46,978 bases of DNA from Pseudoalteromonas fuliginea (lineage in GTDB: Bacteria > Pseudomonadota > Gammaproteobacteria > Enterobacterales > Alteromonadaceae). Every line of letters begins with the position of its first letter. Positions within the stretch are counted from its first letter, which is position 1. The position numbers and the translations under genes are program-made. The stretch lies in NCBI RefSeq assembly GCF_000690055.1, contig NZ_JJNZ01000018.1, forward strand, positions 1-46,978, in the 5' to 3' direction. Positions 26,815 through 37,084 of the stretch are shown piece by piece. The notes under the pieces were generated by a model, which saw nothing but the letters and a program-made list of their open reading frames with translations, had not been told where the DNA came from and searched no databases.

Positions 26815-27414
26815 TTATGCGGCTTCACTATGCATAAGTGCAAAACCTTGCGCTTGCATGTAGCTTTGCCATTTTTGTAATTCTTGTTGTTTAGCGACTA
26901 ATACAAAGTGTTGTTCGTCGTTATTATCAATGGCGGTAATAAATACATCACCGCTTTGTGCACCGTAACAAAGTTGCGCGTCAGAAAGGCGCAAACCTGG
27001 TGTTAATTTAAAAGCATTTACTAGGGTGTCAAATGCATTGCTACCGCTTAGAGTAAAAGTAGCTAGGTCGGTTCGCATTACATAATCGATATCAAAACGA
27101 AGTTGTTGCTCATTTATAAGCGCTTGTAATTGAAGGCTTGCGCTGTGTGGCAGTACGAATCTAAACGCAGTTTCACTAAAGTAATAAACAGCAAAGCTGT
27201 AGTCAGAATTATAGTCGCCATCAAGCGTGCCTTTTAAGCCTAAACCGCTGGCGGTAAGCTTAGTTAAATCAAGGCCTAAAATAGAACTTAAAAATACACT
27301 GGTTTCGGTGCCACTAAAATCCATTACAACATTGCTGCTGTTTGCTTGCAAAGCGTTAGTAACCGCACTACTTGCGTTGCTGTGGCGGGCAAACATTATT
27401 GGGTTAAAAGTCAT
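26815..27414 (-). CDS. Truncated GcvT-like paralogue, 199 aa
   Basis: The product aligns in order with the N-terminal folate-binding part of its neighbour GcvT. FLSSILGLDLTKLT matches [32 protein letters not shown] matches [17 protein letters not shown]; a long stretch follows with similar spacing. It lacks the N-terminal HGWEMPI block and the C-terminal barrel. The ID-DLIIY catalytic Asp position has become YSFAVY, so it is unlikely to be an aminomethyltransferase. I chose ATG 27414 because AGGTG precedes it; an in-frame GTG at 27423 lies inside that site. It is divergent from a LysR gene across 126 bp and has its own terminator. A folate-sensing or chaperone-like role similar to YgfZ is possible but unproven. 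Confidence 0.8.
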   Translation of the reverse strand: MTFNPIMFARHSNASSAVTNALQANSSNVVMDFSGTETSVFLSSILGLDLTKLTASGLGLKGTLDGDYNSDYSFAVYYFSETAFRFVLPHSASLQLQALINEQQLRFDIDYVMRTDLATFTLSGSNAFDTLVNAFKLTPGLRLSDAQLCYGAQSGDVFITAIDNNDEQHFVLVAKQQELQKWQSYMQAQGFALMHSEAA

Positions 27415-27471
27415 AACAAACACCTGTGTATTTTCAATGCTAAAAGTATATTGCGCGAGGTGTGTAACAAC

Positions 27472-27536
27472 AAATTGTAATTATTTATCAATTGATAAAT
27501 AATACTTATATATATAGCCATATAAATTGTAATTAT
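27472..27536. promoter_or_regulatory. Candidate LysR-type operator with palindrome and direct repeats
   Basis: A perfect 24-bp palindrome, halves ATTATTTATCAA and TTGATAAATAAT (27480-27503), is flanked by two copies of AAATTGTAATTAT at 27472-27484 and 27524-27536. These are 52 bp apart, about five helix turns. It sits in the gap between the divergent LysR gene and the GcvT-like gene, where an autoregulatory site is expected. Confidence 0.55.
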
Positions 27537-27540
27537 AAAT

Positions 27541-28386
27541 ATGAAAAACATATCAACCGACAGTTTACGCACCTTTGTAATGGTAGTTGAAGTGAGTGGT
27601 TTTGCTAAAGCAGGCGACTTACTTGGCCTATCGCAACCTGCGGTAAGCCTACAAATAAAACGTTTAGAAGATGTGCTTGGCTATAAACTATTTAAAAAAC
27701 AAGGACAGCGCCAAGTATTAAACCAGTACGGCGAGCTATTACTGCCTATGGCAAAGCAGATGATGCAGCACAACGATGCTATTTTGCAGCAGTTCACCTC
27801 AGAAAACATTGCAGGTAAAGTGCGCTTAGGTATTCCGAGCGAATTTGCAGCGCGTATTTTACCCTCAATTATTGGCGACTTTGTGGCACTCTACCCAGAG
27901 GTATCGTTAGAAGTTAAATCGCGTTTAAGTAAACATTTGCTTTCGGCCTCAAGGCAAGATCAGTTTGATTTAGTGCTGGCGCTAAATGAGCGTCTCAGCT
28001 CTGAAAAATTCCCTATTTTTATGCAAGACAAACTCGTATGGGTAGGCGATTTATCACTTGCACAAAACGACGTGGTTACGCTAGTTACCGCACCAGAGGG
28101 GTGTATTTATCGTCGCCGTGCTACTGATGCATTAAAAAGTGCAGGTATAAAATACCGAATTGTCTATAGCAACGCCGATTTAACCGGTCTTATTGCCGCG
28201 TTAAAAGAAGGCTTAGGTATTACGGTACTTGCTAAAAGCACAGTACCGAGTGAACTTAACTATCAAGTTCAAACCAAGCATTTACCTGCTCTTGGTAATA
28301 TTGGTATTAGTTTGGTTAAAAGTTCGGGCGAGTCGGAAAATGCAGTAGATAAACTTGCTGAGTTTATCGCACTACGCTTAGGCTAA
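27541..28386 (+). CDS. LysR-family transcriptional regulator
   Basis: In this 281-aa protein the winged helix-turn-helix occupies about 1-62 (DSLRTFVMVVEVSGFAKAGD, SQPAVSLQIKRLEDVLGYKLF). The co-inducer-binding domain of periplasmic-binding-protein type occupies about 90-280. It is divergent from the GcvT-like gene and next to the gcv operon, so control of the paralogue (and possibly gcv) is a fair inference. It is not recognisable as GcvA by sequence alone. The ATG follows an AT-rich region that holds its operator, and no strong Shine-Dalgarno is visible. Confidence 0.88.
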   Translation: MKNISTDSLRTFVMVVEVSGFAKAGDLLGLSQPAVSLQIKRLEDVLGYKLFKKQGQRQVLNQYGELLLPMAKQMMQHNDAILQQFTSENIAGKVRLGIPSEFAARILPSIIGDFVALYPEVSLEVKSRLSKHLLSASRQDQFDLVLALNERLSSEKFPIFMQDKLVWVGDLSLAQNDVVTLVTAPEGCIYRRRATDALKSAGIKYRIVYSNADLTGLIAALKEGLGITVLAKSTVPSELNYQVQTKHLPALGNIGISLVKSSGESENAVDKLAEFIALRLG

Positions 28387-28669
28387 CACCAATAAACATA
28401 ACCAATTGAAAAATAAAATGAATTAACGATAATCACATCTAAACTAGTTAATATAAAGCGCTTAAAAGTAAATATACCCAGTTCAAACTTTATAACTAGT
28501 TAAGTAATTACAAACTGCTACAAAAGAAATAATTTAGTTAACTAAGTTGCATAAGTAGGTGTTTTTAGTTCTAAAAAACTGAATCATTAAATAGTTAATA
28601 ACATTGATTCGTATTCGTTAACGTGTTCCAATTACGCCAATTTGGATAATTGACATAATTAGGAACACA

Positions 28670-30826
28670 ATGAACCCTAAATTTTTAGTATCTACCCTAG
28701 CAACTGCGGTTGCTTTGTCTTTTAGCGCTACTGCAATAGCAAAAGACACCAGCAATAAAGAACAACGCTTTGAACAAATTACCGTTATTGGCTCTCAGCA
28801 GGCAATTAACGATATTCCTGGTTCGGCTACGTTTATTTCTGAAGAAGAGCTTCAAAAATTCCAGTTTACCGATATTTCTCGCGTTTTAGCATCTGTTCCA
28901 GGCGTTTACGTGCAAGAAGAAGATGGCTACGGCCTTCGTCCTAATATTGGTATGCGCGGTACAGGTACTGGCCGTAACGATAAAATATCAGTAATGGAAG
29001 ACGGTGTGTTAGTTGCACCAGCGCCATATTCGGCACCTTCTGCTTACTACTTCCCTACTATGGGTCGTATGGAATCTATTGAAGTATTAAAAGGCGCAGC
29101 CTCAGTTAAGTACGGCCCGCGTACTACGGGTGGTGTTTTAAACTTACTTTCTCGCAGCTTACCCACTGAGCCAAATAGCTCAAAAGGTATGGTAGATGCA
29201 GCCCTTGGTAGCGACGGTTACTACAAAGGCCACGCTTACTTTGGTAAAGAAAAAAATAACACAGCAGGTTTAATTGAAGTATTTACTTACGGCGCAGATG
29301 GCTTTAAAGAGCTGCCAGTAGGTAATGACAACACCGGTTTTGAAAAAACAGATTTACTATTAAAGTTTGGCCACACGTTTGGTCAAAACGATGCGCATAA
29401 TCTTGAGCTAAAAATTAAGTACTCTGACGAAACATCAGACGAAACATACATGGGCTTAACTGACGAAGATTATAAACAGAGTCCTTACCGTCGTTATGCT
29501 GCATCGCAAAACGATGAAATGAATACGCGCCACAACGCATATCAACTTAACTACGCGTACCGTTTTGGTGATGGCTATGAGTTTTTAGCAACCGCTTACT
29601 TAAACGATTTTCATCGCAACTGGTACAAAGCCAGCAAAGTAAGCGAAAGCTACCTTGAGCAATACAGCGAATTTGAAGCAAACCCGACAAGCGAAGGCAT
29701 TGAAGGTATTGCTGTTAAAGCTAATAATCGCGATTACCAAGCTAAGGGTATTCAGTCTGAATTACATATTCCGGCAGGCGATCATTACATCACTGTTGGT
29801 GTGCGTTACCACGAAGACGAAATGGATCGTTTTCAGTGGGAAGACAAATACACACTTAATCAAGACCTAAGCTTAACGCTTACAGAGCAAGGCGTTCCGG
29901 GCTCTGATAGCAACCGCGTAGATAGTGCCGAAGCAAGCACCTTGTTTATTCAAGACGAGTGGACAATTGATGCATTAGTAATAAGTGCTGGTCTTCGTTA
30001 TGAAGACATTACTATTACGCGTGAAGAGTGGTCTAAATCAGATCCAACGCGCAGCAACGGTTTAACTAAAGATGTGTCGAACGATACCGAAATTTTAGTT
30101 CCGTCGTTAGGTGCTACTTACACGCTTAACGAAAACGTAACGCTACTTGCGGGCATTCAAAAAGGTTATGCGCCAGCAGCACCTGGTAATGCAGACCAAG
30201 AAGAAGAAGAAAGCGTAAACATTGAGTTTGGCTCTCGCTTCAACATGGATAGCTTTAGTGGTGAAATAATTGCCTTTTATTCTGACTACGACAACATGCA
30301 CGGTAACTGTACTGCAGCGGTTGGTTGTAGCGACGACAACATTGGCGACCAATACAACTACGGTGAAGTAGAAGTAGCAGGCTTTGAATTTAGTGCAGCA
30401 CGTACGTTTGCAACTGATACAGCTATGTTCCCAGTTAAATTAACATACACCTACACAGACTCTGAGTTTAAAAACGATTTTGATTCAGAAATTTGGGGCG
30501 CGGTAGAAAAAGGCGATGCAATGCCTTACGTACCAGAAAACCAAGTAGCGTTATCGTTAGGTGCAGAGTTTTCTGCGTTTGTAGTTAACAGCCAAATACG
30601 TTACGTATCTGATGCGCATGCTAACTTAACTGAGGCGGGCTTAAACGCAATTGATAGCCGCGTAGTATGGGATTTAGCCGCTAAATACTTAATCGATGAA
30701 AATCAAAAAGTATACCTAAGCGTTGATAACTTGTTTGATAAAACATACGTTGCTAACCGTTCAAACGGTGGCATTCAGCCAGGTAAGCCGCGTACTGTAC
30801 AGATGGGCTACACTTACTCATTCTAA
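28670..30826 (+). CDS. TonB-dependent outer-membrane receptor, FecA-like
   Basis: This 718-aa protein has a signal peptide (about 1-24). The TonB-box/plug region (about 33-165) has ITVIGSQQAINDIPGSATFIS, GYGLRPNIGMRGTGTGRNDKISVMEDG and APAPYSAPSAYYFPTMGRM, which resemble the FecA group. A 22-strand barrel follows and ends in the aromatic residue of MGYTYSF. No FecA-type N-terminal signalling domain or sigma/anti-sigma pair is present. It probably imports a ferric chelate or a similar ligand. AGGA precedes the ATG. The 283-bp upstream region is AT-rich; a GATAATCA half-site near 28429 could be Fur-related but is weak. Confidence 0.9.
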   Translation: MNPKFLVSTLATAVALSFSATAIAKDTSNKEQRFEQITVIGSQQAINDIPGSATFISEEELQKFQFTDISRVLASVPGVYVQEEDGYGLRPNIGMRGTGTGRNDKISVMEDGVLVAPAPYSAPSAYYFPTMGRMESIEVLKGAASVKYGPRTTGGVLNLLSRSLPTEPNSSKGMVDAALGSDGYYKGHAYFGKEKNNTAGLIEVFTYGADGFKELPVGNDNTGFEKTDLLLKFGHTFGQNDAHNLELKIKYSDETSDETYMGLTDEDYKQSPYRRYAASQNDEMNTRHNAYQLNYAYRFGDGYEFLATAYLNDFHRNWYKASKVSESYLEQYSEFEANPTSEGIEGIAVKANNRDYQAKGIQSELHIPAGDHYITVGVRYHEDEMDRFQWEDKYTLNQDLSLTLTEQGVPGSDSNRVDSAEASTLFIQDEWTIDALVISAGLRYEDITITREEWSKSDPTRSNGLTKDVSNDTEILVPSLGATYTLNENVTLLAGIQKGYAPAAPGNADQEEEESVNIEFGSRFNMDSFSGEIIAFYSDYDNMHGNCTAAVGCSDDNIGDQYNYGEVEVAGFEFSAARTFATDTAMFPVKLTYTYTDSEFKNDFDSEIWGAVEKGDAMPYVPENQVALSLGAEFSAFVVNSQIRYVSDAHANLTEAGLNAIDSRVVWDLAAKYLIDENQKVYLSVDNLFDKTYVANRSNGGIQPGKPRTVQMGYTYSF

Positions 30827-31007
30827 ATTAAAAGCTGGTTAAACGGTTCACTAACAGCGTTAATAATTTTTTATGTAAAAGCACTACACATCTAAACTAT
30901 TACCTTGTTATTAAACCGTTTACCTGCGCTTTGTATAGGAGAAATAGTTCACTAGCTACGTTAAAAGTAACTCATATAAGAACACTATATTTTGTTATTT
31001 TTGCCTT

Positions 31008-31168
31008 ATACCAATCTGCTTATATATGAGGTCTATTTAACGTTAAGAAAATTACACTAGAACTAGGCAATAATTTTTGTATCTAGTTGTTCTAAATAAA
31101 AAATTTTTAACGACGTTATAGTGCAATTTAATTCGTTAAATTGATCAAAGATTTATGCAGCTTGGTAT
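31008..31168. repeat. MITE-like repeat, copy 1
   Basis: The ends ATACCAATCTGC (31008-31019) and GCAGCTTGGTAT (31157-31168) are inverted repeats with one mismatch. The interior shares TAGTTGTTCTA and AATTTTTAAC-type words with 35554-35704. There is no ORF. The other parts of the gene-free stretch 30827-31315 show only the rlmB terminator. Confidence 0.65.
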
Positions 31169-31242
31169 TACTATAGAGCTATTTTCCTATCGCTATAATA
31201 GAGCATCAATTGGTGTAAAGTTAAAGCGTAAATTACAGACAC

Positions 31243-31279
31243 AAAAAAGCCGAGATTGAATTTCAATCTCGGCTTTTTT
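31243..31279 (-). terminator. Rho-independent terminator of rnr-rlmB
   Basis: AAAAAAGCCGAGATTGAA (31243-31260) and TTCAATCTCGGCTTTTTT (31262-31279) form a long stem, 37 bp after the rlmB stop, with T-runs in both directions. It could also catch plus-strand readthrough from the receptor gene. Confidence 0.92.
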
Positions 31280-31315
31280 AATACTTAATTTTAATTAGGT
31301 ATTATTTATTAGGTA

Positions 31316-32059
31316 TTAGTTATTTGCGTTACGTTGGCGTAAAACTTCAAACAAACAAATACCCGTGGCTACCGATACGTTTAAGCTTGAAACTGTACCT
31401 GCCATTGGAATTTTAACAAGCATATCGCAATGCTCACGCGTTAAGCGTCGCATGCCCTCGCCCTCTGCACCCATAACAATAGCCATTGGGCCTGTTAAGC
31501 TTGCATCAAATACGTGGTTATCAGTTTCGCCAGCAGTGCCTACAACCCATACGCCTGCATCTTTAATTTCGCGAAGCGTACGCGCGAGGTTAGTCACTTG
31601 AATAAGCGGTACTGTTTCGGCTGCGCCACAAGCTACTTTACGCGCTGTGCCGTTAAGCTTTGCAGAGCGATCTTTAGGTACAATGATAGCGTGAACACCA
31701 GCAGCGTCTGCACTACGCAGGCATGCGCCTAAGTTATGCGGATCGGTAATACCATCAAGCACCAGTAAAAACGGTGTGTCTTCACGAGCGATTATCGCAT
31801 CAAGATCTTTTTCGTTAAACGTTGGCGCTGCTTTTACGTTAGCAATAATACCTTGATGCTGCTCACCTTTTGATTTGCTATCAAGGGCTTTGCGCTGCAT
31901 AAACTGTACTGAAATACCAAATTTACGTGCTTCATCAATAATCGGAGTTGAGCGTTTGTCGTCACGACCTTTAAGGGCATAAATTTCTACAAAGCGCTCT
32001 GGTTCGCTTTCTAAAATTGCTTCAACAGAATGAAAGCCAAAAATTAATTCATTACTCAC
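31316..32059 (-). CDS. rlmB: 23S rRNA (guanosine-2'-O-)-methyltransferase RlmB
   Basis: The 247-aa SPOUT enzyme of the TrmH family methylates Gm2251 of 23S rRNA. The N-terminal L30e-like substrate domain (about 1-75) starts with [13 protein letters not shown]. The SPOUT motifs are [20 protein letters not shown] (motif 1), [13 protein letters not shown] (motif 2) and [20 protein letters not shown] (motif 3, knotted S-adenosylmethionine site). It overlaps rnr by 4 bp (ATGA), so the two are translated together, as in other gammaproteobacteria. Confidence 0.96.
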   Translation of the reverse strand: MSNELIFGFHSVEAILESEPERFVEIYALKGRDDKRSTPIIDEARKFGISVQFMQRKALDSKSKGEQHQGIIANVKAAPTFNEKDLDAIIAREDTPFLLVLDGITDPHNLGACLRSADAAGVHAIIVPKDRSAKLNGTARKVACGAAETVPLIQVTNLARTLREIKDAGVWVVGTAGETDNHVFDASLTGPMAIVMGAEGEGMRRLTREHCDMLVKIPMAGTVSSLNVSVATGICLFEVLRQRNANN

Positions 32060-34551
32060 GTATTGTCTGCTCCTGGGCTAGTACGTTTACGGGCATTTTT
32101 GCCTGCTCTTTTAGGCTTTTTAACGGCCTTTTTCTTCGGTTTTTTCTTTACGGCAGTGTCTGCTGCTTTTTTATCTGCAGGTTTTGTTGCAGACTTATTT
32201 GCAGGCTTGCCTTTATCTTTATTTGCTGGCTTTTTTTTACCTTTTGGTTTGTCATCGCTGTGCGACTTTTTACCCGGTACTTTGCCTGCTTTTAATTGCG
32301 AACGCACACTTGCTGGCGCATGCTCAGATTTGCCTGAGCCTTTTTTAGGTGCACGACGACGTGAGTATCTGTCTTGTGCAACATCGCCTTTAAGCGTTAA
32401 GTTTATACGGCGATCGTCTAAACTAACCGATGCAACTTTAACTGTTACTTTATCGCCAAGGCGATAAACAGTATGCGAGTGCTCACCTATTAGGGTGTGT
32501 TTTGCAGCATCATGTGCAAAAAACTCATCGCCTAAATTAGTAACGTGAATAAGCCCATCAATTTGTAAATCATCTAAACGAATAAACAAGCCAAAGTTAG
32601 TGACCGATGAAATAACACCGTTAAACTCGTCACCTACGTGATCTTGCATAAACTCACATTTAAGCCAGTCGGCTACTTCGCGAGTTGCATCATCGGCGCG
32701 GCGCTCTGTTGTAGAACACTGCTCACCTAGTTGATCAACTTCGTCGTCTGTATAAGCATATTCGCCAGACGTTTGCTGACCTTGTGCTTTTATTACTGCT
32801 TTAATAGCACGATGCACGACTAAATCTGGGTAACGACGTATTGGCGATGTAAAATGCGCGTAAGCCGATAACGCTAAACCAAAGTGACCAATGTTATCTG
32901 GCTGATATACAGCTTGTTTCATTGAACGCAGTAACATAGTTTGAATAAGTTCAGCTTCTGGGCGGTCACCTAGTCGCGCTAATACTTGCGTTATTTCTTT
33001 TGGTGTTGGCTCGTCGCTTAATGTACTTTCAATACCTAACTCGCCTAAAAACTTAGTAAAGTTACCTAGTTTTTCTTGGTCTGGTTCGTCATGCACACGA
33101 TAAAGCGCACTCGCTTCATGCTTTTCAAGAATTTTAGCCGCCGATACGTTGGCTAAAATCATACATTCTTCAATGAGTTTGTGCGCGTCGTTACGAATAA
33201 CAGGCACTATTGATTCTATTTTACGTTGAGCGTTAAATACAAAACGTGTTTCTAGGGTTTCAAACTCAATGGCACCACGGTCTTGGCGTGCTGCTTTAAG
33301 TGCCATGTACATTTGCTGTAAATCAGTTAAATGTGGCACAACGGCTGAGTATTCTTCGCGTAGTTTTTCGTCGTTTTGTAAAATGGCATTTACTTTGGTG
33401 TAAGTTAAACGTGCATGCGAGTTCATCACGGCTTCGTAAAACTTATAACCCGAAAGTTTACCCGCGCTCGATACGGTCATTTCGGCAACCATACATAAGC
33501 GATCTACTTTTGGATTAAGCGAACATAATCCGTTAGAAAGCACTTTTGGTAGCATCGGAATTACTTGCTCAGGAAAATACACTGAGTTACCACGCAAAAT
33601 TGCTTCTTTGTTAAGCGGCGTGTTCATTCCTACGTAATGCGATACATCGGCAATGGCAACCCATAAGCGCCAGCCACCTGATTTTTTAGGTTCACAGTAT
33701 ACGGCGTCATCAAAGTCGCGTGCATCTTCGCCATCAATAGTTACAAGTGGTAAATCACGTAAATCTACGCGACCTTGTTTGTCAGCTTCTTCAACAAATT
33801 CACCTAGGTGAGCAACTTGTGCTTCAACTTCTTCTGGCCATACATGTGGAATATCGTGATTGCGCAGTGCAACTTCAATTTCCATACCTGGGGCTAAATG
33901 CTCACCAAGTACATCTATAACTTTACCTACCGCGTTCATGTTACGGCTTGGATTTTGCGTAATTTTAACCTGCACCATTTGGTTATGGCGGGCACCGTTT
34001 TCGTTGCCTGGTAAAATCATTATATCTTGCGTTATGCGCGGGTCTTCAGCGACTACCACAGCAACACCGTGCTCAACAAAGTAACGGCCAACAATTGGCG
34101 CGCGCTCGTTAGTAAGCACTTTTATAATACGTGCATCGCATTTTGAGCCAGAACCACGTTTAGTGCCTTTAGCTAGTACAATGTCGCCATGTAACACCAT
34201 ATTCATTTGGTGCTTAGCAATGAACCAATCTTTACTCTCGCCTTCAACTTCTAAAAAGCCGAAACCGTCTCTGTGGCCTATTACTTTGCCTTTGGTTAAA
34301 CCGGCTTCGTCAATTAGGGCGTAGCATTTAAATTTATTGAAATACAGCTGTCCGTCACGCTCCATAGCGCGAAGGCGGCGTTTAAATGCTATTTGGCGTT
34401 CGTCATCGTTTACTGCTAGTTCTTCACATAATTGCGCGTAGTTAGCAGGCTTTGAACGCTCTTGAAGGTGAGTAAGTATAAACTCACGACTAGGGACTGG
34501 GTTTTCGTACTTTTCTTGTTCTCGACTGAGATTTGGATCTTGGTTTGACAT
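32056..34551 (-). CDS. rnr: Ribonuclease R
   Basis: The 831-aa 3'-to-5' exoribonuclease degrades structured RNA, rRNA and tmRNA-tagged messages. In order it has an N-terminal helix-turn-helix (about 20-85), cold-shock domains (about 88-240), the RNB catalytic domain (about 262-595) and an S1 domain (about 645-725). The RNB domain has the metal-binding motif [11 protein letters not shown] at 273-283. A very Lys-rich tail of about 100 residues ends the protein and is longer than in E. coli. It forms an operon with rlmB. A TATAACT/TTAAAAT region about 30-50 bp upstream may be its promoter. Confidence 0.97.
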   Translation of the reverse strand: MSNQDPNLSREQEKYENPVPSREFILTHLQERSKPANYAQLCEELAVNDDERQIAFKRRLRAMERDGQLYFNKFKCYALIDEAGLTKGKVIGHRDGFGFLEVEGESKDWFIAKHQMNMVLHGDIVLAKGTKRGSGSKCDARIIKVLTNERAPIVGRYFVEHGVAVVVAEDPRITQDIMILPGNENGARHNQMVQVKITQNPSRNMNAVGKVIDVLGEHLAPGMEIEVALRNHDIPHVWPEEVEAQVAHLGEFVEEADKQGRVDLRDLPLVTIDGEDARDFDDAVYCEPKKSGGWRLWVAIADVSHYVGMNTPLNKEAILRGNSVYFPEQVIPMLPKVLSNGLCSLNPKVDRLCMVAEMTVSSAGKLSGYKFYEAVMNSHARLTYTKVNAILQNDEKLREEYSAVVPHLTDLQQMYMALKAARQDRGAIEFETLETRFVFNAQRKIESIVPVIRNDAHKLIEECMILANVSAAKILEKHEASALYRVHDEPDQEKLGNFTKFLGELGIESTLSDEPTPKEITQVLARLGDRPEAELIQTMLLRSMKQAVYQPDNIGHFGLALSAYAHFTSPIRRYPDLVVHRAIKAVIKAQGQQTSGEYAYTDDEVDQLGEQCSTTERRADDATREVADWLKCEFMQDHVGDEFNGVISSVTNFGLFIRLDDLQIDGLIHVTNLGDEFFAHDAAKHTLIGEHSHTVYRLGDKVTVKVASVSLDDRRINLTLKGDVAQDRYSRRRAPKKGSGKSEHAPASVRSQLKAGKVPGKKSHSDDKPKGKKKPANKDKGKPANKSATKPADKKAADTAVKKKPKKKAVKKPKRAGKNARKRTSPGADNT

Positions 34552-34752
34552 TCACTATCTTGTTAGTTGGTTATGTAGGTATTTTAACCCATATAGTTAT
34601 AATGAGACAGGTAAAAGCTATTAAACTTTTAAGAAAGCACTTTTACCTTACTGTTTACCTTGGTGTATAGTTGAAAAATCTAGCGCAATGGAGCTTAACG
34701 ATCCCTTAACTGCAAAGCATTTAGTCATCTAGTAACAATACTAAGACTTATA

Positions 34753-35487
34753 CTATTTTTTTTGTAGGTTTTTCCACAGCAGTTTACTTATATTATCAAT
34801 AAAGCTTGGGTCTTCTTCTTTCATCGTAAGTAAAATCTGCTTATTCATTTGTGTTTTATTTTGAGCGTAAATCCAACGGTTTTTATTAAACTGCTGGGCA
34901 AACTCAAGTGCACCCGCTTGTAGTTCGTCATTATTTGCAAACACAGCTTCAACTACTTTGTTCTCTAGCAGCTGCTCTGCACCAACCCGCTCTCCTGACA
35001 TAGCTAGACGATTAAAGAATGTTTGCGAAATTGCTTTATTAATTATAGGAAACATCGACGGAACAAACGGCACCATAACATCCACTTCAGGAAAACAAAA
35101 AAAGCCTTTATCTGACTTCATAAATCTAAAATCGCACGCACACGCAAGCACCGAACCATTGCCATAGGTATGCCCGTTTAACGCAGCAATAATAGGCGTA
35201 GGAAAAGTAACTATGCGCTTAAACAAGTCACTTATTTGAATCATAAAGTCAGAAATAGCTGCAGGTAAAATACTTGGATTGGACATCCATTGAAGGTCGA
35301 TGCCCAATGACCAATTTTTATCACTCGAGGACGTTAAAATAACTGACTTAATATTTTGATCTGCTTCAATGTGGTCTAGGTGTAAATTAAACTCAGCCAA
35401 AAACGCTGGATTATGACGGTTTTCAGCGGTATTCATGGTGAGTATAGCGGTGTTATTTTTAGTTGTTAGTTCTATTAAATTTGCCAT
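34753..35487 (-). CDS. Enoyl-CoA hydratase/isomerase (crotonase) family protein
   Basis: This 244-aa protein has a crotonase fold. It has the first oxyanion-hole segment NWSLGIDLQWM, the second segment PIIAALNGHTYGNGSVLACACDFRFM, and a single acidic residue in CFPEVDVMVPF. The first Glu of hydratases (in the GGG-E helix) is not present, so it is closer to delta3,delta2-enoyl-CoA isomerases than to true hydratases. It is monocistronic, with no other fatty-acid genes near. The substrate is unknown. The ATG follows a GAGGA site. Confidence 0.82.
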   Translation of the reverse strand: MANLIELTTKNNTAILTMNTAENRHNPAFLAEFNLHLDHIEADQNIKSVILTSSSDKNWSLGIDLQWMSNPSILPAAISDFMIQISDLFKRIVTFPTPIIAALNGHTYGNGSVLACACDFRFMKSDKGFFCFPEVDVMVPFVPSMFPIINKAISQTFFNRLAMSGERVGAEQLLENKVVEAVFANNDELQAGALEFAQQFNKNRWIYAQNKTQMNKQILLTMKEEDPSFIDNISKLLWKNLQKK

Positions 35488-35553
35488 TAAATCCTCTTTT
35501 TTGCTTTTTAAGTTAACTTTAAGCGCAGTTCATTATTTTTATAGTTATCAATA

Positions 35554-35704
35554 ATACCAACTCGATTAATTAAGTGGTCTATTTTGGGGCAAGAAAACCT
35601 TGTCGATTATAAGGCAAATTAGTTGTTCTATATCAGAAAATTTTAACACAGTTAGTGTCAGATTTAATCCCTCAAATTGATTAAGTATTATTGCGGATTG
35701 GTAT
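35554..35704. repeat. MITE-like repeat, copy 2
   Basis: The left end ATACCAACTCGATTAATTAA (35554-35573) and the right end GCGGATTGGTAT (35693-35704) are related to those of 31008-31168. The interior holds the same TAGTTGTTCTA and AAAATTTTAAC words. The gene-free stretch 35488-35917 shows nothing else clear. Confidence 0.65.
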
Positions 35705-35917
35705 AAGGCATGTTTATTTTTTGAGGTTAAATTTCCAGCGGTATGTTTAACTTGGCGCTTATAAAATTCGAGGTTTGGTAATTAATCGTCTTGAATTCAA
35801 GTGTTTAGTTTGGATGAATTTCAAAAAATAAGAAGCACTTAATTTAACTCAATATAAACATTAAAAAAGGCGCTCTTAAATTAAGCATCGTTCTTTACAA
35901 AACTTATTGTCGATGTT

Positions 35918-37084
35918 TTACTTTCCTATCGCTTCTTTGGCGAACAAGTGTTTTATTGGCCCTAGGTTATCAACTAGCGACAACCCTACTCCGCGAATAA
36001 GCTTTTTAAACGGATTAGTCCCTTCAAATAACTCTTTTAGCCCTTGCATCATGGCTATGTGTTTTTGTGCATCGAGCTTACGAGTGCGCTCGTAATCGCG
36101 CAGTGTGCGAGTGCTTGCAAACTCCTTGCTATCACTTGTTAAAAGCTCAATTAAATAAGCCGCATCTTTTAGGCCTAGGTTCATACCAAGCCCTGCAAGT
36201 GGATGGATTGTATGTGCAGCATCGCCAATGAGTACCACTTTGCCTGAAACCCATTGCTGAGCGTAGCGCATTTTAAGTGGGAAAGCAGCGCGCTTACTTT
36301 GCACTTCACACAAACCGCATTGACCATCTATTGCAGCCATAACGGCTTTATTAAAGGCACAATCGTCCATTGCAAGCAGCTCATCGCAGTGGTTTGGGCT
36401 TGTAGACCATACTATTGAATGCGTATTTGCATCGCTCAGAGGTAAAAATGCCAGTGGCCCGGTTGGTAAAAACACTTGGCGTGCGGTATTTGCGTGCGGC
36501 TCTTTAGTTTTAACAGTCGCAACTAGCGCATGGTGATCGTAATCTTTAAAGCTCAGCGCCATATTAAATTGTTTACGTATAGCTGAATTTGCACCATCAG
36601 CCGCCACCAGCAGTTTTGCAATAATTGGCTCGCCGCTTTTAAGCGTTATAAATACATCAGATTCGCTTTGATGTATTTGCTGATATTGCGTATCAAACAT
36701 TAGTGTTGCACTTGGTTGTTGCTCTAGCTCTTTTATAAGCGCGTAGCGGATAATATCGTTTTCAACAATATGGCCTAAATGCTCAAGCTCAAGTTGTTCG
36801 TTATCAAACGCTATTTTGCCAAAACTGTCGGCATCACGTACATCCATATGCGTATAAGCGCACGCTCGCTGTGCGATAATTTCGGGCCATACGTTTAATT
36901 GCTCAAGCAAGGTTTGACTTGCAATGCTTAGCGCACTTACGCGCAAACCATATTCGTCAGTTGGCAACGCTTGTGTTGGTGCGCCGTCGAGTACAACGAC
37001 GCTTATATCGGCTTTTGCCAATCCAAGTGCCAGTGTCAACCCTACGCAGCCACCACCTACAATACAAACCTGTGCTTGCTTCAT
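35918..37084 (-). CDS. ubiI: Ubiquinone biosynthesis C5-hydroxylase (UbiI/VisC-type)
   Basis: The 388-aa flavin monooxygenase has the FAD-binding GxGxxG (VCIVGGGCVGLTLALGLAK), then YGLRVSALSIAS, which is typical of UbiI. The middle LLVAADGANSAIR carries the DG motif, and the C-terminal LIGDAAHTIHPLAGLGMNLGLKDAA is the second FAD motif. UbiI adds the C5 hydroxyl in aerobic ubiquinone synthesis. Its ATG overlaps the ubiH stop by 4 bp. The gene order ygfB-pepP-ubiH-ubiI matches E. coli and supports the assignment. Confidence 0.92.
   Translation of the reverse strand: MKQAQVCIVGGGCVGLTLALGLAKADISVVVLDGAPTQALPTDEYGLRVSALSIASQTLLEQLNVWPEIIAQRACAYTHMDVRDADSFGKIAFDNEQLELEHLGHIVENDIIRYALIKELEQQPSATLMFDTQYQQIHQSESDVFITLKSGEPIIAKLLVAADGANSAIRKQFNMALSFKDYDHHALVATVKTKEPHANTARQVFLPTGPLAFLPLSDANTHSIVWSTSPNHCDELLAMDDCAFNKAVMAAIDGQCGLCEVQSKRAAFPLKMRYAQQWVSGKVVLIGDAAHTIHPLAGLGMNLGLKDAAYLIELLTSDSKEFASTRTLRDYERTRKLDAQKHIAMMQGLKELFEGTNPFKKLIRGVGLSLVDNLGPIKHLFAKEAIGK

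Noticed and set aside
28423..28640. Fur box before the TonB receptor
   Set aside because: Only a half-site (GATAATCA) and loosely similar words are visible; not enough to call an operator.
32063..32467. A 134-codon hydrophobic ORF opposite the rnr tail
   Set aside because: Its Phe/Leu-rich sequence is the reverse image of the Lys-rich tail of RNase R.
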